From an uncultured Myxococcales bacterium (GTDB taxonomy: Bacteria > Myxococcota_A > UBA9042 > CAIXZC01): a stretch of DNA of 64,000 nt. Location of the stretch: contig CAITUV010000043.1 of assembly GCA_903895725.1 (NCBI GenBank), forward strand, positions 75,298 to 139,297, in the 5' to 3' direction. The translations under genes were made by a program, and so were the position numbers. Of the stretch, positions 28,639-39,718 are shown one piece after another (the first letter of the stretch is position 1; each line of letters opens with the position of its first letter). Below the pieces are notes generated by a model that saw only the letters and a list, made by a program, of their open reading frames with translations, was not told where the DNA came from and ran no database searches.

Positions 28639-31341
28639 GTGCAATTCCGATATCTTCTGTGTTTATCTCTGATGTTTTGCCTGAGCTCGGCCTGTTCCGG
28701 CGACGGTGGCGGGCCGTACGTCCCCGGCGAGGTCGTACCGAGCGATGTCGTCGAGGCGGAGGGCATCTTCATCGACATCTCCGGGGAGATTCCGGATCTG
28801 TCCGGGGTGAGCCTGGAGGAGGAGGAGGAGCTGCTGGTCCGTATCGTGGGCCCGCAGTCGGAGCCGTCCTTCGTCTGGTCGAGCGGCACGGTGGACGGAG
28901 GCTCGGCCCCTTTCGTGCCGCTGGCGGTGCTGGTGCACGGCGAGTTCGATTCGTTGTACGCCATGAGCGAAGGGAGCGATGAGCCGGTTCCGGCCGACCC
29001 CCCTGCCGACGGCGAGAGCGCTGCCTGGCGTTCCCGGCAGATGGTCGTCACGCTGCTGGCGCCCGTAGCGGTGGGCGACGGGCATTTCGAGGCGCAGACG
29101 ACCCGGGTGTGGGTCGTGGCGCAGAAGGGGGATCGGAAGGTCTGGGACAGTGCGGTCGTGGTCGCGAACCCGGGGTTCGTGATGGGACGCAAACCGCTGA
29201 TGTCGTCGCCGGACGTCGTGTTTGCCGGGGAGACGTCGAGCGTCCGTTTCCGCCTGGACCTGAACGACGTGGAGAATTTCGACCCGTCGCAGGTGTTTCT
29301 GATGGAGACCGACGCCGAGTGTCGGACGAAGCTGGACGGGACGGCCCGGCAGATGAAGGACGACGGCCTGGTGGACGAGAGCGGGGACGAGATCGGCTCG
29401 GACCGGGTCTACTCGGTCGTTCTCCACCAGGAATTCGAGGCGGAGGGGACGAGGTTGTTTCGTGCGGCGGTGACAGGGACCGTGGCGGGCAAGACGCTGA
29501 CCGCGTACACGCCCTGCATCCCGCTGCGGGTGGTTCGGCGGGCCGACCCGCTGGATTGCACGGTGGCGCGGTCGGTGCTGCTGGACGTCCGGGCGGAGAT
29601 GGATGCCCGTCTCGAGGCCGGTTGGGAGCGGGAGGACGTGCGGCGGTTTGCCGTCCTGCATCTCAAGGAGCAGAAGTCGGTGGCGGAGGCCGGTGCATCG
29701 GCCGGCGAGGACGTGGTGTGGGCCCGCTTCCAGACAGGGCTGCTGGGGATTGCGGTTCCGACCGCGTATGTCGGGCCGAGCGAATCGGTTCTGTTCCCGG
29801 ATGCTGCCGGGACGGCCCCTGAGACGACGGTGTTGCCCCGTTCGCGACGGGTGGCCGCTGCCTTGCCGGAGAAGGATGGAGAGGCGGTGGGCGGGAAGTG
29901 GCCCGATCGGCTTTCGGGAAAGAGCTGCCCGCCGTTCCGGCAGCTCGGGGACAAGCTCAGGCTGTCGGCGTTGAGGCAGCTGGGAGAGGCGGGAATTGCG
30001 GTGCTGGTCGGGCAAGGCGGCCGGGCGTTCGGCGGCATGACCGATGAGGCCCGCAAGGCCATGGAGGGGGCGCCCCTGGCGTTCGATGCTCCGCTTCCGG
30101 CCTGGACCGGGTGGGAGCATGCGGGGGCACAGGACGTCGTGGCGTTGGCCGACCCGTTCCAGTGTGACCTGCTGGCCACGACCTACGACAGCTGCATCAT
30201 CAAGAAGGACGGGACGTGCGTGCGGTCGGATGATTCGCCCTGTCCCTCGTGGCTGGAGTGTCTCCCCACTCACGGGGGTGGGCTGGGGGTGGCCAAGGGG
30301 GTGTTGTACGACCGGGTCCAGGCGGACCTCATGACGGGCCGGCTGGCGCTCACTGCGGACGGGCTGGCCTTGACGCCGTCATTCGTGAAGCGCTACTCGG
30401 GAGGGGACGTGGGTGCCCAGGTGGCGATGCTCGGGTTCTCCCATAGCCTGACCCCCGGGGGCGGTACGATGGCTGCCGAGTTCCTCGCTGCGGGGGCAAA
30501 CTCCGTGGTCGGAAGCGCTGCCGAGGTCGGTCCGGAGGATGCCCTCTCGGCCACGCACGAAATCCTGGCGAGGCTGCTCCAGGGGAAGCAACCCCCGGCG
30601 TGGCTGCTGCCGAGGGTCTCCGATTCGTACGGTGACCATGATTGGCGGTTGGCCGGACCGGGCAACGTGGCCGTCTATTTCCCCGGGTTGCTCAATGCGG
30701 ACTTCGGCAGCGGCACGCTGGACGGGTGGGAGCACACGGGGGATGCTCGGGTTCTTTCTTCTCTGTGCGGTATCAAGCCATCGGGCCAGTACATGGGGCT
30801 GCTCTCTTCAGGGCTTGGGTTCACGGTCCAGACCGGGACGATCTCCCAGGAGTTCTGCCTCGAGATCGACAAGCTCGTGTTCGAGGGGTGGTACGACTTC
30901 ATCTCCCATGAATTCGAGGGGGGCTGCGGCGGCGCCTACAGCGATACGTTCCGGATGTTCATCGAGGACGATCTGGGGCAGAAGATCCACCTGGCTCGGA
31001 CCGAGGTCGCGGATTTCATCGGAGTCAATGCACTCTGTCCTTGTGAGGCGGGTTCCTGTCCGAGCTGCGGGCAGTGCGGGTCGGCTTTCTGCGTCTGCGG
31101 TGAGCTGTACCACCCGGACGAAGGCGAGCTGCTGATCCCCTGGCCGCAGGAATGCAGCTTTGATCAGGGGGACGAGGACGGGGCTTTCGAGACGGGCTGG
31201 CGGCATACGGGAGAGGTGGCGCTCACTCAGCTCGGACAGGGTGGAACCAACAAGCCGGTACGGTTCGTCATCGAGGTGTCGGACCAGGGGAGCTCAGGGT
31301 CGACGACAACGGTGCTTGTCGATTCGCTGACCTTCAAGTAA
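28639..31341 (+). CDS. Caspase-fold lipoprotein paralogue, catalytic residues lost
   Basis: 900 aa from a GTG at 28639; the signal peptide ends in CLSSAC (Cys19). It aligns along its whole length with the preceding protein: the NPGFVMG / FDPSQVFLME stretch, CTVARSVLLDV, WARFQTGLLGIAVP, TGRLALTADGLALTPSF, and a C-terminal jelly roll starting NADFGSGTLDGW. At the catalytic His the sequence reads VLVGQGGRAF (Gln459), and at the Cys it reads AMLGFSHSL (Ser601), so neither dyad residue remains. The frame is intact and long, which argues for a selected non-enzymatic role such as a regulator, decoy or substrate-binding partner. It is 50 bp behind the active copy and likely co-transcribed. Confidence 0.8.
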   Translation: MQFRYLLCLSLMFCLSSACSGDGGGPYVPGEVVPSDVVEAEGIFIDISGEIPDLSGVSLEEEEELLVRIVGPQSEPSFVWSSGTVDGGSAPFVPLAVLVHGEFDSLYAMSEGSDEPVPADPPADGESAAWRSRQMVVTLLAPVAVGDGHFEAQTTRVWVVAQKGDRKVWDSAVVVANPGFVMGRKPLMSSPDVVFAGETSSVRFRLDLNDVENFDPSQVFLMETDAECRTKLDGTARQMKDDGLVDESGDEIGSDRVYSVVLHQEFEAEGTRLFRAAVTGTVAGKTLTAYTPCIPLRVVRRADPLDCTVARSVLLDVRAEMDARLEAGWEREDVRRFAVLHLKEQKSVAEAGASAGEDVVWARFQTGLLGIAVPTAYVGPSESVLFPDAAGTAPETTVLPRSRRVAAALPEKDGEAVGGKWPDRLSGKSCPPFRQLGDKLRLSALRQLGEAGIAVLVGQGGRAFGGMTDEARKAMEGAPLAFDAPLPAWTGWEHAGAQDVVALADPFQCDLLATTYDSCIIKKDGTCVRSDDSPCPSWLECLPTHGGGLGVAKGVLYDRVQADLMTGRLALTADGLALTPSFVKRYSGGDVGAQVAMLGFSHSLTPGGGTMAAEFLAAGANSVVGSAAEVGPEDALSATHEILARLLQGKQPPAWLLPRVSDSYGDHDWRLAGPGNVAVYFPGLLNADFGSGTLDGWEHTGDARVLSSLCGIKPSGQYMGLLSSGLGFTVQTGTISQEFCLEIDKLVFEGWYDFISHEFEGGCGGAYSDTFRMFIEDDLGQKIHLARTEVADFIGVNALCPCEAGSCPSCGQCGSAFCVCGELYHPDEGELLIPWPQECSFDQGDEDGAFETGWRHTGEVALTQLGQGGTNKPVRFVIEVSDQGSSGSTTTVLVDSLTFK

Positions 31342-31374
31342 CATGGGCAGCCGGGAAGAAACGGAGGGACCAGG

Positions 31375-31851
31375 ATGAGTCACAAGGATTGCGGGTGCCC
31401 AGTGATCCGCAACGAGAGCTACGAAGGGAAGATGTTCAACTGGGAGGGAAAGACCTTCTACGTTCAGCCCGTTCGCTTCATCTTCCGCGTTCCGGTCGAC
31501 GTGGAGAAGCGGATGGCCGAGGCTGCAGAGGCCATCGAGAAGAAGGGGTACATGATGGAGGAGCCTCCCATCATCCTTTCCAACGAGGGGGTCTTTTCCG
31601 GTCGAATGCTGATCGGAATTCTTCCGCCCGACACCCAGGACCCCTGCGTGATCACGTTCACCAACTCGCTCATCGAGGCCACGGTTTACGAACGCAAGGA
31701 TGCCCCGGTGAGCCCGGGGGTCAAGGCATTCAAGGCCCGGCTCGAGAAGCAGGGCAAGACGGTCAAGGACGTCTATGTCTGGCACACCGGATGTCCGGCC
31801 TGTATCCGCCTCGAAGGGTACAAGTCGGTCTTGTTTGCCGAGCTCGAATAG
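31375..31851 (+). CDS. Small conserved-looking cytoplasmic protein of unknown function
   Basis: 158 aa with no signal peptide or membrane segment. GGAGGGACCAGG precedes the ATG. Cys pairs sit at both ends (DCGCP at residues 5-9 and HTGCPACIRLEG near 136-147), which could bind a metal or form a redox pair. The middle is alpha/beta, with FYVQPVRFIFRVPVDVEKRMAEA and IILSNEGVFSGRMLIGILPP. I do not recognise the family. It lies 33 bp after the caspase-fold pair and 33 bp before ettA, in the same direction, so it could be co-transcribed with either. Confidence 0.75.
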   Translation: MSHKDCGCPVIRNESYEGKMFNWEGKTFYVQPVRFIFRVPVDVEKRMAEAAEAIEKKGYMMEEPPIILSNEGVFSGRMLIGILPPDTQDPCVITFTNSLIEATVYERKDAPVSPGVKAFKARLEKQGKTVKDVYVWHTGCPACIRLEGYKSVLFAELE

Positions 31852-31884
31852 GTAGTCCGCTTACTCCCACCAGAGAGGATTCGC

Positions 31885-33573
<1,689 letters not shown>

Positions 33574-33584
33574 GGAGAACGAGC

Positions 33585-35375
33585 ATGAACGTGAACGAGA
33601 GACTCAAGGAGCTGAGGCGCCTGATGCAGGCACAGGGGCTGGCCGGATACGTGGTTCCCAGCTCGGACCCGCACCAGAGCGAGTACGTGGCGGCCACCTG
33701 GCAGCGACGGGGCTTCATCAGCGGTTTTGACGGTTCGGCCGGGACCGTTGCCGTGACCGCCGGCAAGGCCGGTCTTTGGACCGATTCCCGCTATTTCCTC
33801 CAGGCCGAGCAGCAGCTTGCCGGGAGCGGCGTCGAGCTGTTCCGGATGGCAGTCCCCGGGGTGCCGGAGATGGAGGATTGGCTGTGCGGTGAGCTGAGCC
33901 AGGGGAACAAGGTCGGCGTGGATCCTCGGGTCTTCTCGATCTCGGCATTCGAGGTGCTTCAGTCGGGCCTGGGTCGCAAGGGGATCGTGCTGCAGGCCGT
34001 GGAGGACGATCTCGTCGAGCAGGTGTGGGGCGAGGAACGCCCGGCCATGCCGTCGGGGCTGTTGCGCAGCCACCCGGTGGAGTATGCCGGCAAGTCCGTG
34101 GACGAGAAGATCGCCCTGGTGGAGGCCGAGCTTGCCCGGACCGGAGCCGAGGCGCTGGTGCTGTCGGCCCTGGACGAGCTGGCATGGACCTTCAACCTGC
34201 GCGGCGCCGATGTGCCGTTCAACCCGGTTTTCATTTCCTTTGCCATCATCGAGCGGGCAAGGACTCTCCTGTTTCTCGACCTGACCAAGGCCGGCCGGGA
34301 AGTGACGGCGGGGCTGCCTGAGAGAGTGGAGCTTCGCCCGTACGAGGCATTCGACGATGCGCTCGTCGAGCTCGGGCGGCGGGGAGCGGTGGTGTGGGCC
34401 GATCCGGCGACCACCAGCTGGCACGCGGAGACGACGCTGAAAGAGGCCGGGGCCAAGATATCCCGGAGGACCGGTCCCGTTCCGGCGTGGAAGTCGGTGA
34501 AGAACGACGTGGAGATTTCCTGCGCCCGGGCGTGTCACGAGCGTGACGGCGTGGCCATGGCCGAGTTCATGGCATGGCTCGAGCGGGCGGTGGTCCTGGG
34601 ACGGGAGACCGAGCTCACCATCGGGGCCAAGCTGGAGGAGGTCCGGGCCCGCAGCGAGCGGTTCGTGGGGATGAGCTTCGGGAGCATCGTCGGCTACGGG
34701 CCGCACGGAGCCATCGTCCACTACTCGGCGACTCCGGAGAGCTCGTCCGCAGTCCGGGAGGGCAACCTGCTCCTGGTCGATTCCGGGGCCCAGTACCTGG
34801 ACGGGACCACCGACATCACGAGGACCGTCGCCCTGGGCGAGCCCACCGATGAGCAGAAGCGGGCCTACACCGCAGTGCTCAAGGGCCATCTGCTCCTGGG
34901 CAGGACGCGTTTCCCCGAGGGGACCAACGGCTACCAGCTCGACGTGCTGGCCCGGCAGCCTCTGTGGGCCGAAGGGCTCAACTACGGCCATGGAACGGGC
35001 CACGGCGTCGGAGCGGCGCTGTGCGTTCACGAGGGGCCCTTCTCCGTGTCGCTTCGCCGCAATATGACTCCGCTCGTGGTGGGCAACATCCTGTCCAACG
35101 AGCCCGGTTTCTACAAGACGGACGGGTTTGGAATCCGCATCGAGAACCTCGTGCAGGTCATTGAGAAGGAGGTGACGACGAGCGGCCGGTTCCTCGGCTT
35201 CGAGGATCTGACGCTGTGCCCTTATGACCTCAACCTGGTGGACCGCTCCATGCTGTCGCCCGACGACGTGAAGCAGGTCAATGAGTACCACTCCCGCGTG
35301 CTGGCGACCCTGGCCCCCCTCCTGGAGCCGCTTGCCCGACTCTGGCTCGAAAGGGCGTGCCGACCGATCGAGTAG
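33585..35375 (+). CDS. Xaa-Pro aminopeptidase, long three-domain (APP1-like) form
   Basis: 596 aa, nearer to the ~620-residue three-domain aminopeptidase P than to the 441-residue E. coli PepP. The two N-terminal creatinase-like domains start at RLKELRRLMQAQGL and near residue 170. The C-terminal M24 domain shows the five metal ligands in context: LLVDSGAQYLDGTTDITRT (two Asp), GHGTGHGVGAALCVHEG (His), NEPGFYKTDGFG (Glu) and GFEDLTLCPYD (Glu). The enzyme removes an N-terminal residue ahead of proline using a dinuclear metal, in the cytoplasm. It is probably co-transcribed with ettA. The gene converges on the GH63-like gene, 27 bp away. Confidence 0.92.
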   Translation: MNVNERLKELRRLMQAQGLAGYVVPSSDPHQSEYVAATWQRRGFISGFDGSAGTVAVTAGKAGLWTDSRYFLQAEQQLAGSGVELFRMAVPGVPEMEDWLCGELSQGNKVGVDPRVFSISAFEVLQSGLGRKGIVLQAVEDDLVEQVWGEERPAMPSGLLRSHPVEYAGKSVDEKIALVEAELARTGAEALVLSALDELAWTFNLRGADVPFNPVFISFAIIERARTLLFLDLTKAGREVTAGLPERVELRPYEAFDDALVELGRRGAVVWADPATTSWHAETTLKEAGAKISRRTGPVPAWKSVKNDVEISCARACHERDGVAMAEFMAWLERAVVLGRETELTIGAKLEEVRARSERFVGMSFGSIVGYGPHGAIVHYSATPESSSAVREGNLLLVDSGAQYLDGTTDITRTVALGEPTDEQKRAYTAVLKGHLLLGRTRFPEGTNGYQLDVLARQPLWAEGLNYGHGTGHGVGAALCVHEGPFSVSLRRNMTPLVVGNILSNEPGFYKTDGFGIRIENLVQVIEKEVTTSGRFLGFEDLTLCPYDLNLVDRSMLSPDDVKQVNEYHSRVLATLAPLLEPLARLWLERACRPIE

Positions 35376-35402
35376 AACCTGACCTTTCGGAGAGACCCGA
35401 AC

Positions 35403-37418
35403 CTACCAGATCACCGGGCTGTCGCCGGACAGCAGCAGGTGGATGGCCGCGGACCAGAGGAAATCCGGGGCCCCAAGCCCCTTGCCGGTCTGGGAGTCAT
35501 AGTACTCCCAAGTCGTCGATTCCCCTTCGATGAGATCGAGGGTGGCCTTGCGAAGGGCCTCTGCCTCCGTTGTGAGGCTGTACTTCTCGAGCCCCCAGAC
35601 GGCCAGCGCATTCAGGACGATCCACACCGGGCCGCGCCAGTAGTTGTCCGGCTTGTAGGACGGTGAGGATGCGGCCACGCTGGGCATGGGGAAGGGAGTG
35701 CCGAACACGGCGGGATCCGAGAGGTGCTTGACCACGGCCATTGCCTGCTCGGGCGTGGCCGCGCCGACGAAGAGGGGCAGGTAGGTGACCGGTGTGGGTA
35801 TCTTGACGAACTGGTCACCCTCCACGGTGAGGTCGTAGAACAACCCGTCTCCGGCATCATAGAACTTCGTCCGGATGAGCTCAGCAAGCTGGTCCGCCTC
35901 TTCCTTCCAGGCAATGGCGTCCGCTGTCTTGGCCAGCTTCTCGGCCATCTTGGACAGGAGCAGGGCATCGAGGTAGAGCCAGCAGGCCAGATCGACGGCC
36001 TCCACCGGTCCCTTGTCCCAGCGGGGAGAGGTATCCCAGCCGCTGTCCGTGCCGGCCCACTCGTAGAGTCCGTCTCCGTCGCTGTCCTTCTGGGACTTGA
36101 ACCACTCGTGGTTGCTCTTGAGCGCAGGGTAGTCGCCCTCCAGGAATCCAGTACCGGGGGGAGTGCCATCTCCGCTGACGAGCTCGTCGGCAGCGGCTGC
36201 CAGGGCGAGGGAGGCCCATGTCAGCACGCCGGGAGGCTGAGTGCCGGGGTTGGCCGAGCCGACCCAGATCTCCCTCGGGAGGTGTCCGTCACCCAGAGGC
36301 TGGCGGGCCATGACGTCGAGCTGCTTGCGGGCCAGAGCGAGGGCCGCTTCCCCACCGCGGCTCAACGCCAGCACGTGGAATGCCGTGTCCCAGAGCCAGA
36401 TGCCCCGGAAATACTGGCGCTTGCTCGGGACCAGGACATCGGCGGTCCACTTGCCGGAGGCCACGGCCTGATTCTCCCAGAACAGGTACCAGGACGGGGC
36501 CTTGCTCGGGTTCTTCTTGAACGCGCTCAGGGGGGCCTCGGAAAGCCACTCCTCGATCTCGTTGGTGACGGTTCCGACGACCTGGTAAAGGGCGGGCGAA
36601 TCGAGCAGCTCGAGCGACGGATCCTGCCCTTCGGCCATGGACAGGGTCAGGACCACGTCGATCTTCGAATCCGTGGGGAGCGCGTAGTTGAAGTTCCAGC
36701 GGCCCTCGTCGGGCACCACGTCGGTCGAAGTCGGGGCGGGAGAGCTGCCGGCAGCAAACCGCCAGGCCGCGGAGCTCACGTCACCCCAGGGGCTCGCATA
36801 CTGGCCGTCGAGGCGGAGCCGGATTCCGGGGAGGGCATCATCCTTCTCGACGGAGGCCGTCACGCCCATTCCGCCGGATGCGCCGGTGATGGTCAGGGCC
36901 GTGTCGCCGCCGGTATTGATCAGACGGAACCGGACCGCCACGACGAACGGGGAGCTGTACGCGGTCGTCTCGATGACGTTGACCTGACCGCAGGAGTAGG
37001 TGCGCACGGCATGGGATGCATGCCAGGCATAGGTCACGCCCACGCAGGGCTCCATGGCCTTGATTTCGAACAGCGGCTTGAGGAGCGCCCCGTAGACGCC
37101 GAAGTGGGAGAGCTGGTCGGAGAATTCCCGCCAATAGAGATTGGGTCCGACGGCAGTGGCCTGCTCCCCGACCTGGTTGGGATAGTAGACGTAGGAATGG
37201 GCCCCCCGACGGGTGAGGAGCAGCTTCGTCTCGTCGGGAAGGGGAAGGGCGTTGGGAGGGCTCTCCGCATCGTCCTCGGTGACGGAATCCCCGACCGGGC
37301 CGTTGCCGTCGGGAAGGACGTCGACGTCGCCTCCATCCGGGGAACCGCCGCCGCATCCCGCCGAAACGAGGGCGAAAGAGGCCAGCAGCGGGATCAGGAA
37401 TCGTGTCAATCGCAGCAT
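35403..37418 (-). CDS. GH63-like glycosidase lipoprotein
   Basis: 671 aa from the ATG at 37418, 5 bp after the upstream gene; the signal peptide ends in VSAGC (Cys22), followed by a short Asp-rich linker. An N-terminal beta-sandwich covers ~70-270. An (alpha/alpha)6 barrel (~290-670) carries phrases typical of GH63/mannosylglycerate-hydrolase-type enzymes: RGIWLWDTAFHVLAL, DSGWDTSPRWD, NYWRGPVWIVLNALAVWGLEKY and TWEYYDSQTGKGLG, the last containing the Glu expected as a catalytic residue. The family hydrolyses alpha-glucosides or mannosylglycerate. Here it is lipid-anchored, probably at the outer membrane, and co-transcribed with a GH26-like protein, which suggests extracellular glycan breakdown. 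Confidence 0.85.
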   Translation of the reverse strand: MLRLTRFLIPLLASFALVSAGCGGGSPDGGDVDVLPDGNGPVGDSVTEDDAESPPNALPLPDETKLLLTRRGAHSYVYYPNQVGEQATAVGPNLYWREFSDQLSHFGVYGALLKPLFEIKAMEPCVGVTYAWHASHAVRTYSCGQVNVIETTAYSSPFVVAVRFRLINTGGDTALTITGASGGMGVTASVEKDDALPGIRLRLDGQYASPWGDVSSAAWRFAAGSSPAPTSTDVVPDEGRWNFNYALPTDSKIDVVLTLSMAEGQDPSLELLDSPALYQVVGTVTNEIEEWLSEAPLSAFKKNPSKAPSWYLFWENQAVASGKWTADVLVPSKRQYFRGIWLWDTAFHVLALSRGGEAALALARKQLDVMARQPLGDGHLPREIWVGSANPGTQPPGVLTWASLALAAAADELVSGDGTPPGTGFLEGDYPALKSNHEWFKSQKDSDGDGLYEWAGTDSGWDTSPRWDKGPVEAVDLACWLYLDALLLSKMAEKLAKTADAIAWKEEADQLAELIRTKFYDAGDGLFYDLTVEGDQFVKIPTPVTYLPLFVGAATPEQAMAVVKHLSDPAVFGTPFPMPSVAASSPSYKPDNYWRGPVWIVLNALAVWGLEKYSLTTEAEALRKATLDLIEGESTTWEYYDSQTGKGLGAPDFLWSAAIHLLLSGDSPVIW

Positions 37419-37423
37419 GGGAT

Positions 37424-39688
37424 TCACCGTCCTGGAGCAAACGACTGCAACTGCGGAACGTCGTAGCAGGGGGCTGAGATGAGATTGCCGAAGTACGTGT
37501 AGTCCGGAATCCGGTAGTCGCGGACTTCCTCTCCCTCCTGACGGCGGTCGTGATGCCAGAACACCGCTCTCAGGTTGGGGAGCTCGACACAGTTCCTCGG
37601 CGAGAACACGAGCTCGGCCCACTTGCGGGCGGCGGTCTTGCAGCGGGACTCACCGGGGCGGTTCCAGGAGCCGACGGCGAATCCATCGAGGTGCAGCGGG
37701 GCGAGGTTGTCGCTCTTGCCGTCCGAGAGGAGATGGAGTTTTACCGCCCGGATGTGAGACCAGTCGAGCGCCGGCCTGGTGCCGGGAATGGTCGGGCGGA
37801 ATTCCGACAGGGGGATCACGAAACGCTGCCACTCAGCGTTCTCGATCCGGAACGTGGTGCTGACGGTTCCCTTGTCGCAGCAAGGGTCTTCCTCGGGGCA
37901 CTCGGCGGCGCGGGTATCACAGACTTCCACCTGGAGCGACGGGATGTCTCCGGACTCATCCTTGCGGGCATGCATCACGAAGACGTTGCCACGGGTGAAG
38001 TCGAGCCCTTTGTCCCACTCCGCGGTAAATGCGGTCCCTCCGACGTAGTAACCGGAGCACGCGTGCGGCGCTGTCTGCGGGTCCGCTCCGGGCCCGGCCT
38101 CGAACACGATGTGGGAGGTCCCGGTGCGAAGCCAGCGGCACTCGGAGGTCGCTGCACCCTCTTCCTTGCGGACCTTGAGCTCACCCCAGGCTCCCCACCA
38201 GGTGCCCGACAGACCGTCGAAGCTGCCGAGAGTCACGGGGCAGGAAAGGCTTTCCCGGATCGGGCACTCGGATGCCGTCTCGGCCAGGAGCATCGGCTTG
38301 TTGTGCCCCTGGGGCGAGGCGAATTCGTCGTAGAACCACTTGAGGCGGTTCTTCAGCTCGTCCGGGTTGGGGGTCTGCGTGTCCTGGTAGTACAGGGTCA
38401 GGCCGACCCAGTCCACCGAGTCATCACCCGGATAGAACTCCGAGTAAGGCGGGTAGTCCGCGTACTTGACTGTCCAGTAGGGCTCGAACTCGTGCGGGGT
38501 CCAGACGACCCGGACGTTCGGGGCCTGGAGCTCCCGCACGGCGTGGTAGAAATTCTGGAAGGCCTCGCGGTAGACCGACGGCTTGCCGGCACACCCGGTC
38601 TTGTCGTTGTCGAAGAAGCACGTGGCCCATGGATACCAGTGGGTATTCATGTCCGGTGCGAAACGAAGGAACACCGGGCCCGGGAACGAGGCCGCCTCCT
38701 TCACGAAGGCCTGTGTCGCGACCCAGGCCGGGCTTCCCGGTCCGAAGTCGGCGACGAACTGGGAGAACCCGCACTGCGGAAGCATCGTGATCATCATGCC
38801 CCCGGTGGGGTTCACCGCGAGGACCTGGTTGGCCCAGTCCTTGGGGAACGAACCGTACTCGCACTTGCCCGACCAGTCCGAGGGGAAGCCGACCTGGTTG
38901 TGGAACAGCGTGGGAGCGTGGCCGAGTCGGCGCACGACCTCTCCGATGGAGGGTTCTTCCAGGGCCCACGGCTCCTTGCCCGGGCCAACGAAGAGACCGG
39001 CAGCGATGCGGCGGGAGCAGAGGCCGCTCTCGCATCTGTCCGGGAACGGGCACAGTCCGCAGCTTCCCTCGCATCCGTCGTCACCGCACACCCGGCCGGC
39101 GCAGTCCGGCACACAGGGGGCCGCATCGCACTTCCCCTTGTGGCAGAGGACGCCGGGCGGGCACACACCGCAGACGCCTCCGCATCCGTCCGCACCACAC
39201 TCCCGCATGAGGCACTCGGGCACGCACGGGGGCTCGATGCACTTGCCGGCATCACTGCACTTGAGGTCCGTGGAGCACTCTCCGCACTGTCCTCCGCACC
39301 CATCGTCTCCGCACTCCCGGTCCTTGCATTGGGGTTTGCATGGGATCTGGCACTTGCCCAGCGGCGTGCATCGCTCCTCCGCCGTGCAGGTTCCGCACTG
39401 TCCTTTGCACCCATTGTCACCGCACTCCCGGTCCTTGCACTGCGGGGCGCACGGCTTTGGGGCCTCGGCCGGCGGTGTCCCGGCAGGAGTCCCTCCCGGA
39501 GCCGTCGGTGAGGCCGCTTCCCCCGCGGGCAGAGCCGCAGGAGAAGGTGCCTCGCCAGTGGCCGAAGCACTCGGCCCCTCCCCGGGCTGCTCGACAGGCG
39601 GGGTCTTGCTGGCGCAGCCTGCCGTCAGTGTGAGCAGCACTGCCAGCAGCATCCCCGCTCGGGCTGTCAGTCCTCGGTCAAAACGCAA
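37424..39688 (-). CDS. GH26-like lipoprotein with Cys-repeat stalk and C-terminal carbohydrate-binding-like domain
   Basis: 754 aa from a TTG at 39688, chosen because GAGGAGGGG lies 7 bases before it; an ATG 12 codons later is the alternative. Lipobox is LTAGC (Cys25). A Pro/Ala/Gly linker is followed by four CGxxGCxGxCG repeats (~85-225). Residues ~228-490 read like a GH26 TIM barrel: VFLRFAPDMNTHWYPW, NVRVVWTPHEFEPYW, VDWVGLTLYY and KPMLLAETAS with the presumed nucleophile Glu470. The acid/base position, normally Glu before Met-Asn, is Asp346. The last ~230 residues are a beta-sandwich like CBM11/CIA30 domains. A mannan or beta-glucan target is inferred only. It sits mid-operon, between an eight-repeat lipoprotein and a GH63-like gene. 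Confidence 0.82.
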   Translation of the reverse strand: MRFDRGLTARAGMLLAVLLTLTAGCASKTPPVEQPGEGPSASATGEAPSPAALPAGEAASPTAPGGTPAGTPPAEAPKPCAPQCKDRECGDNGCKGQCGTCTAEERCTPLGKCQIPCKPQCKDRECGDDGCGGQCGECSTDLKCSDAGKCIEPPCVPECLMRECGADGCGGVCGVCPPGVLCHKGKCDAAPCVPDCAGRVCGDDGCEGSCGLCPFPDRCESGLCSRRIAAGLFVGPGKEPWALEEPSIGEVVRRLGHAPTLFHNQVGFPSDWSGKCEYGSFPKDWANQVLAVNPTGGMMITMLPQCGFSQFVADFGPGSPAWVATQAFVKEAASFPGPVFLRFAPDMNTHWYPWATCFFDNDKTGCAGKPSVYREAFQNFYHAVRELQAPNVRVVWTPHEFEPYWTVKYADYPPYSEFYPGDDSVDWVGLTLYYQDTQTPNPDELKNRLKWFYDEFASPQGHNKPMLLAETASECPIRESLSCPVTLGSFDGLSGTWWGAWGELKVRKEEGAATSECRWLRTGTSHIVFEAGPGADPQTAPHACSGYYVGGTAFTAEWDKGLDFTRGNVFVMHARKDESGDIPSLQVEVCDTRAAECPEEDPCCDKGTVSTTFRIENAEWQRFVIPLSEFRPTIPGTRPALDWSHIRAVKLHLLSDGKSDNLAPLHLDGFAVGSWNRPGESRCKTAARKWAELVFSPRNCVELPNLRAVFWHHDRRQEGEEVRDYRIPDYTYFGNLISAPCYDVPQLQSFAPGR

Positions 39689-39718
39689 GGTCCCCTCCTC
39701 TCCTGGCTCGAGACCGGA

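Noticed and set aside
28618..28639. Separate promoter for the second caspase-fold gene
   Set aside because: A TTGGAG and GATACT are present but spaced by only about nine bases; co-transcription with the first gene is more likely.
35386..35401. Hairpin TTCGG/CCGAA between the convergent aminopeptidase and GH63-like genes
   Set aside because: Only five base pairs and no T-run; too weak to call a terminator.
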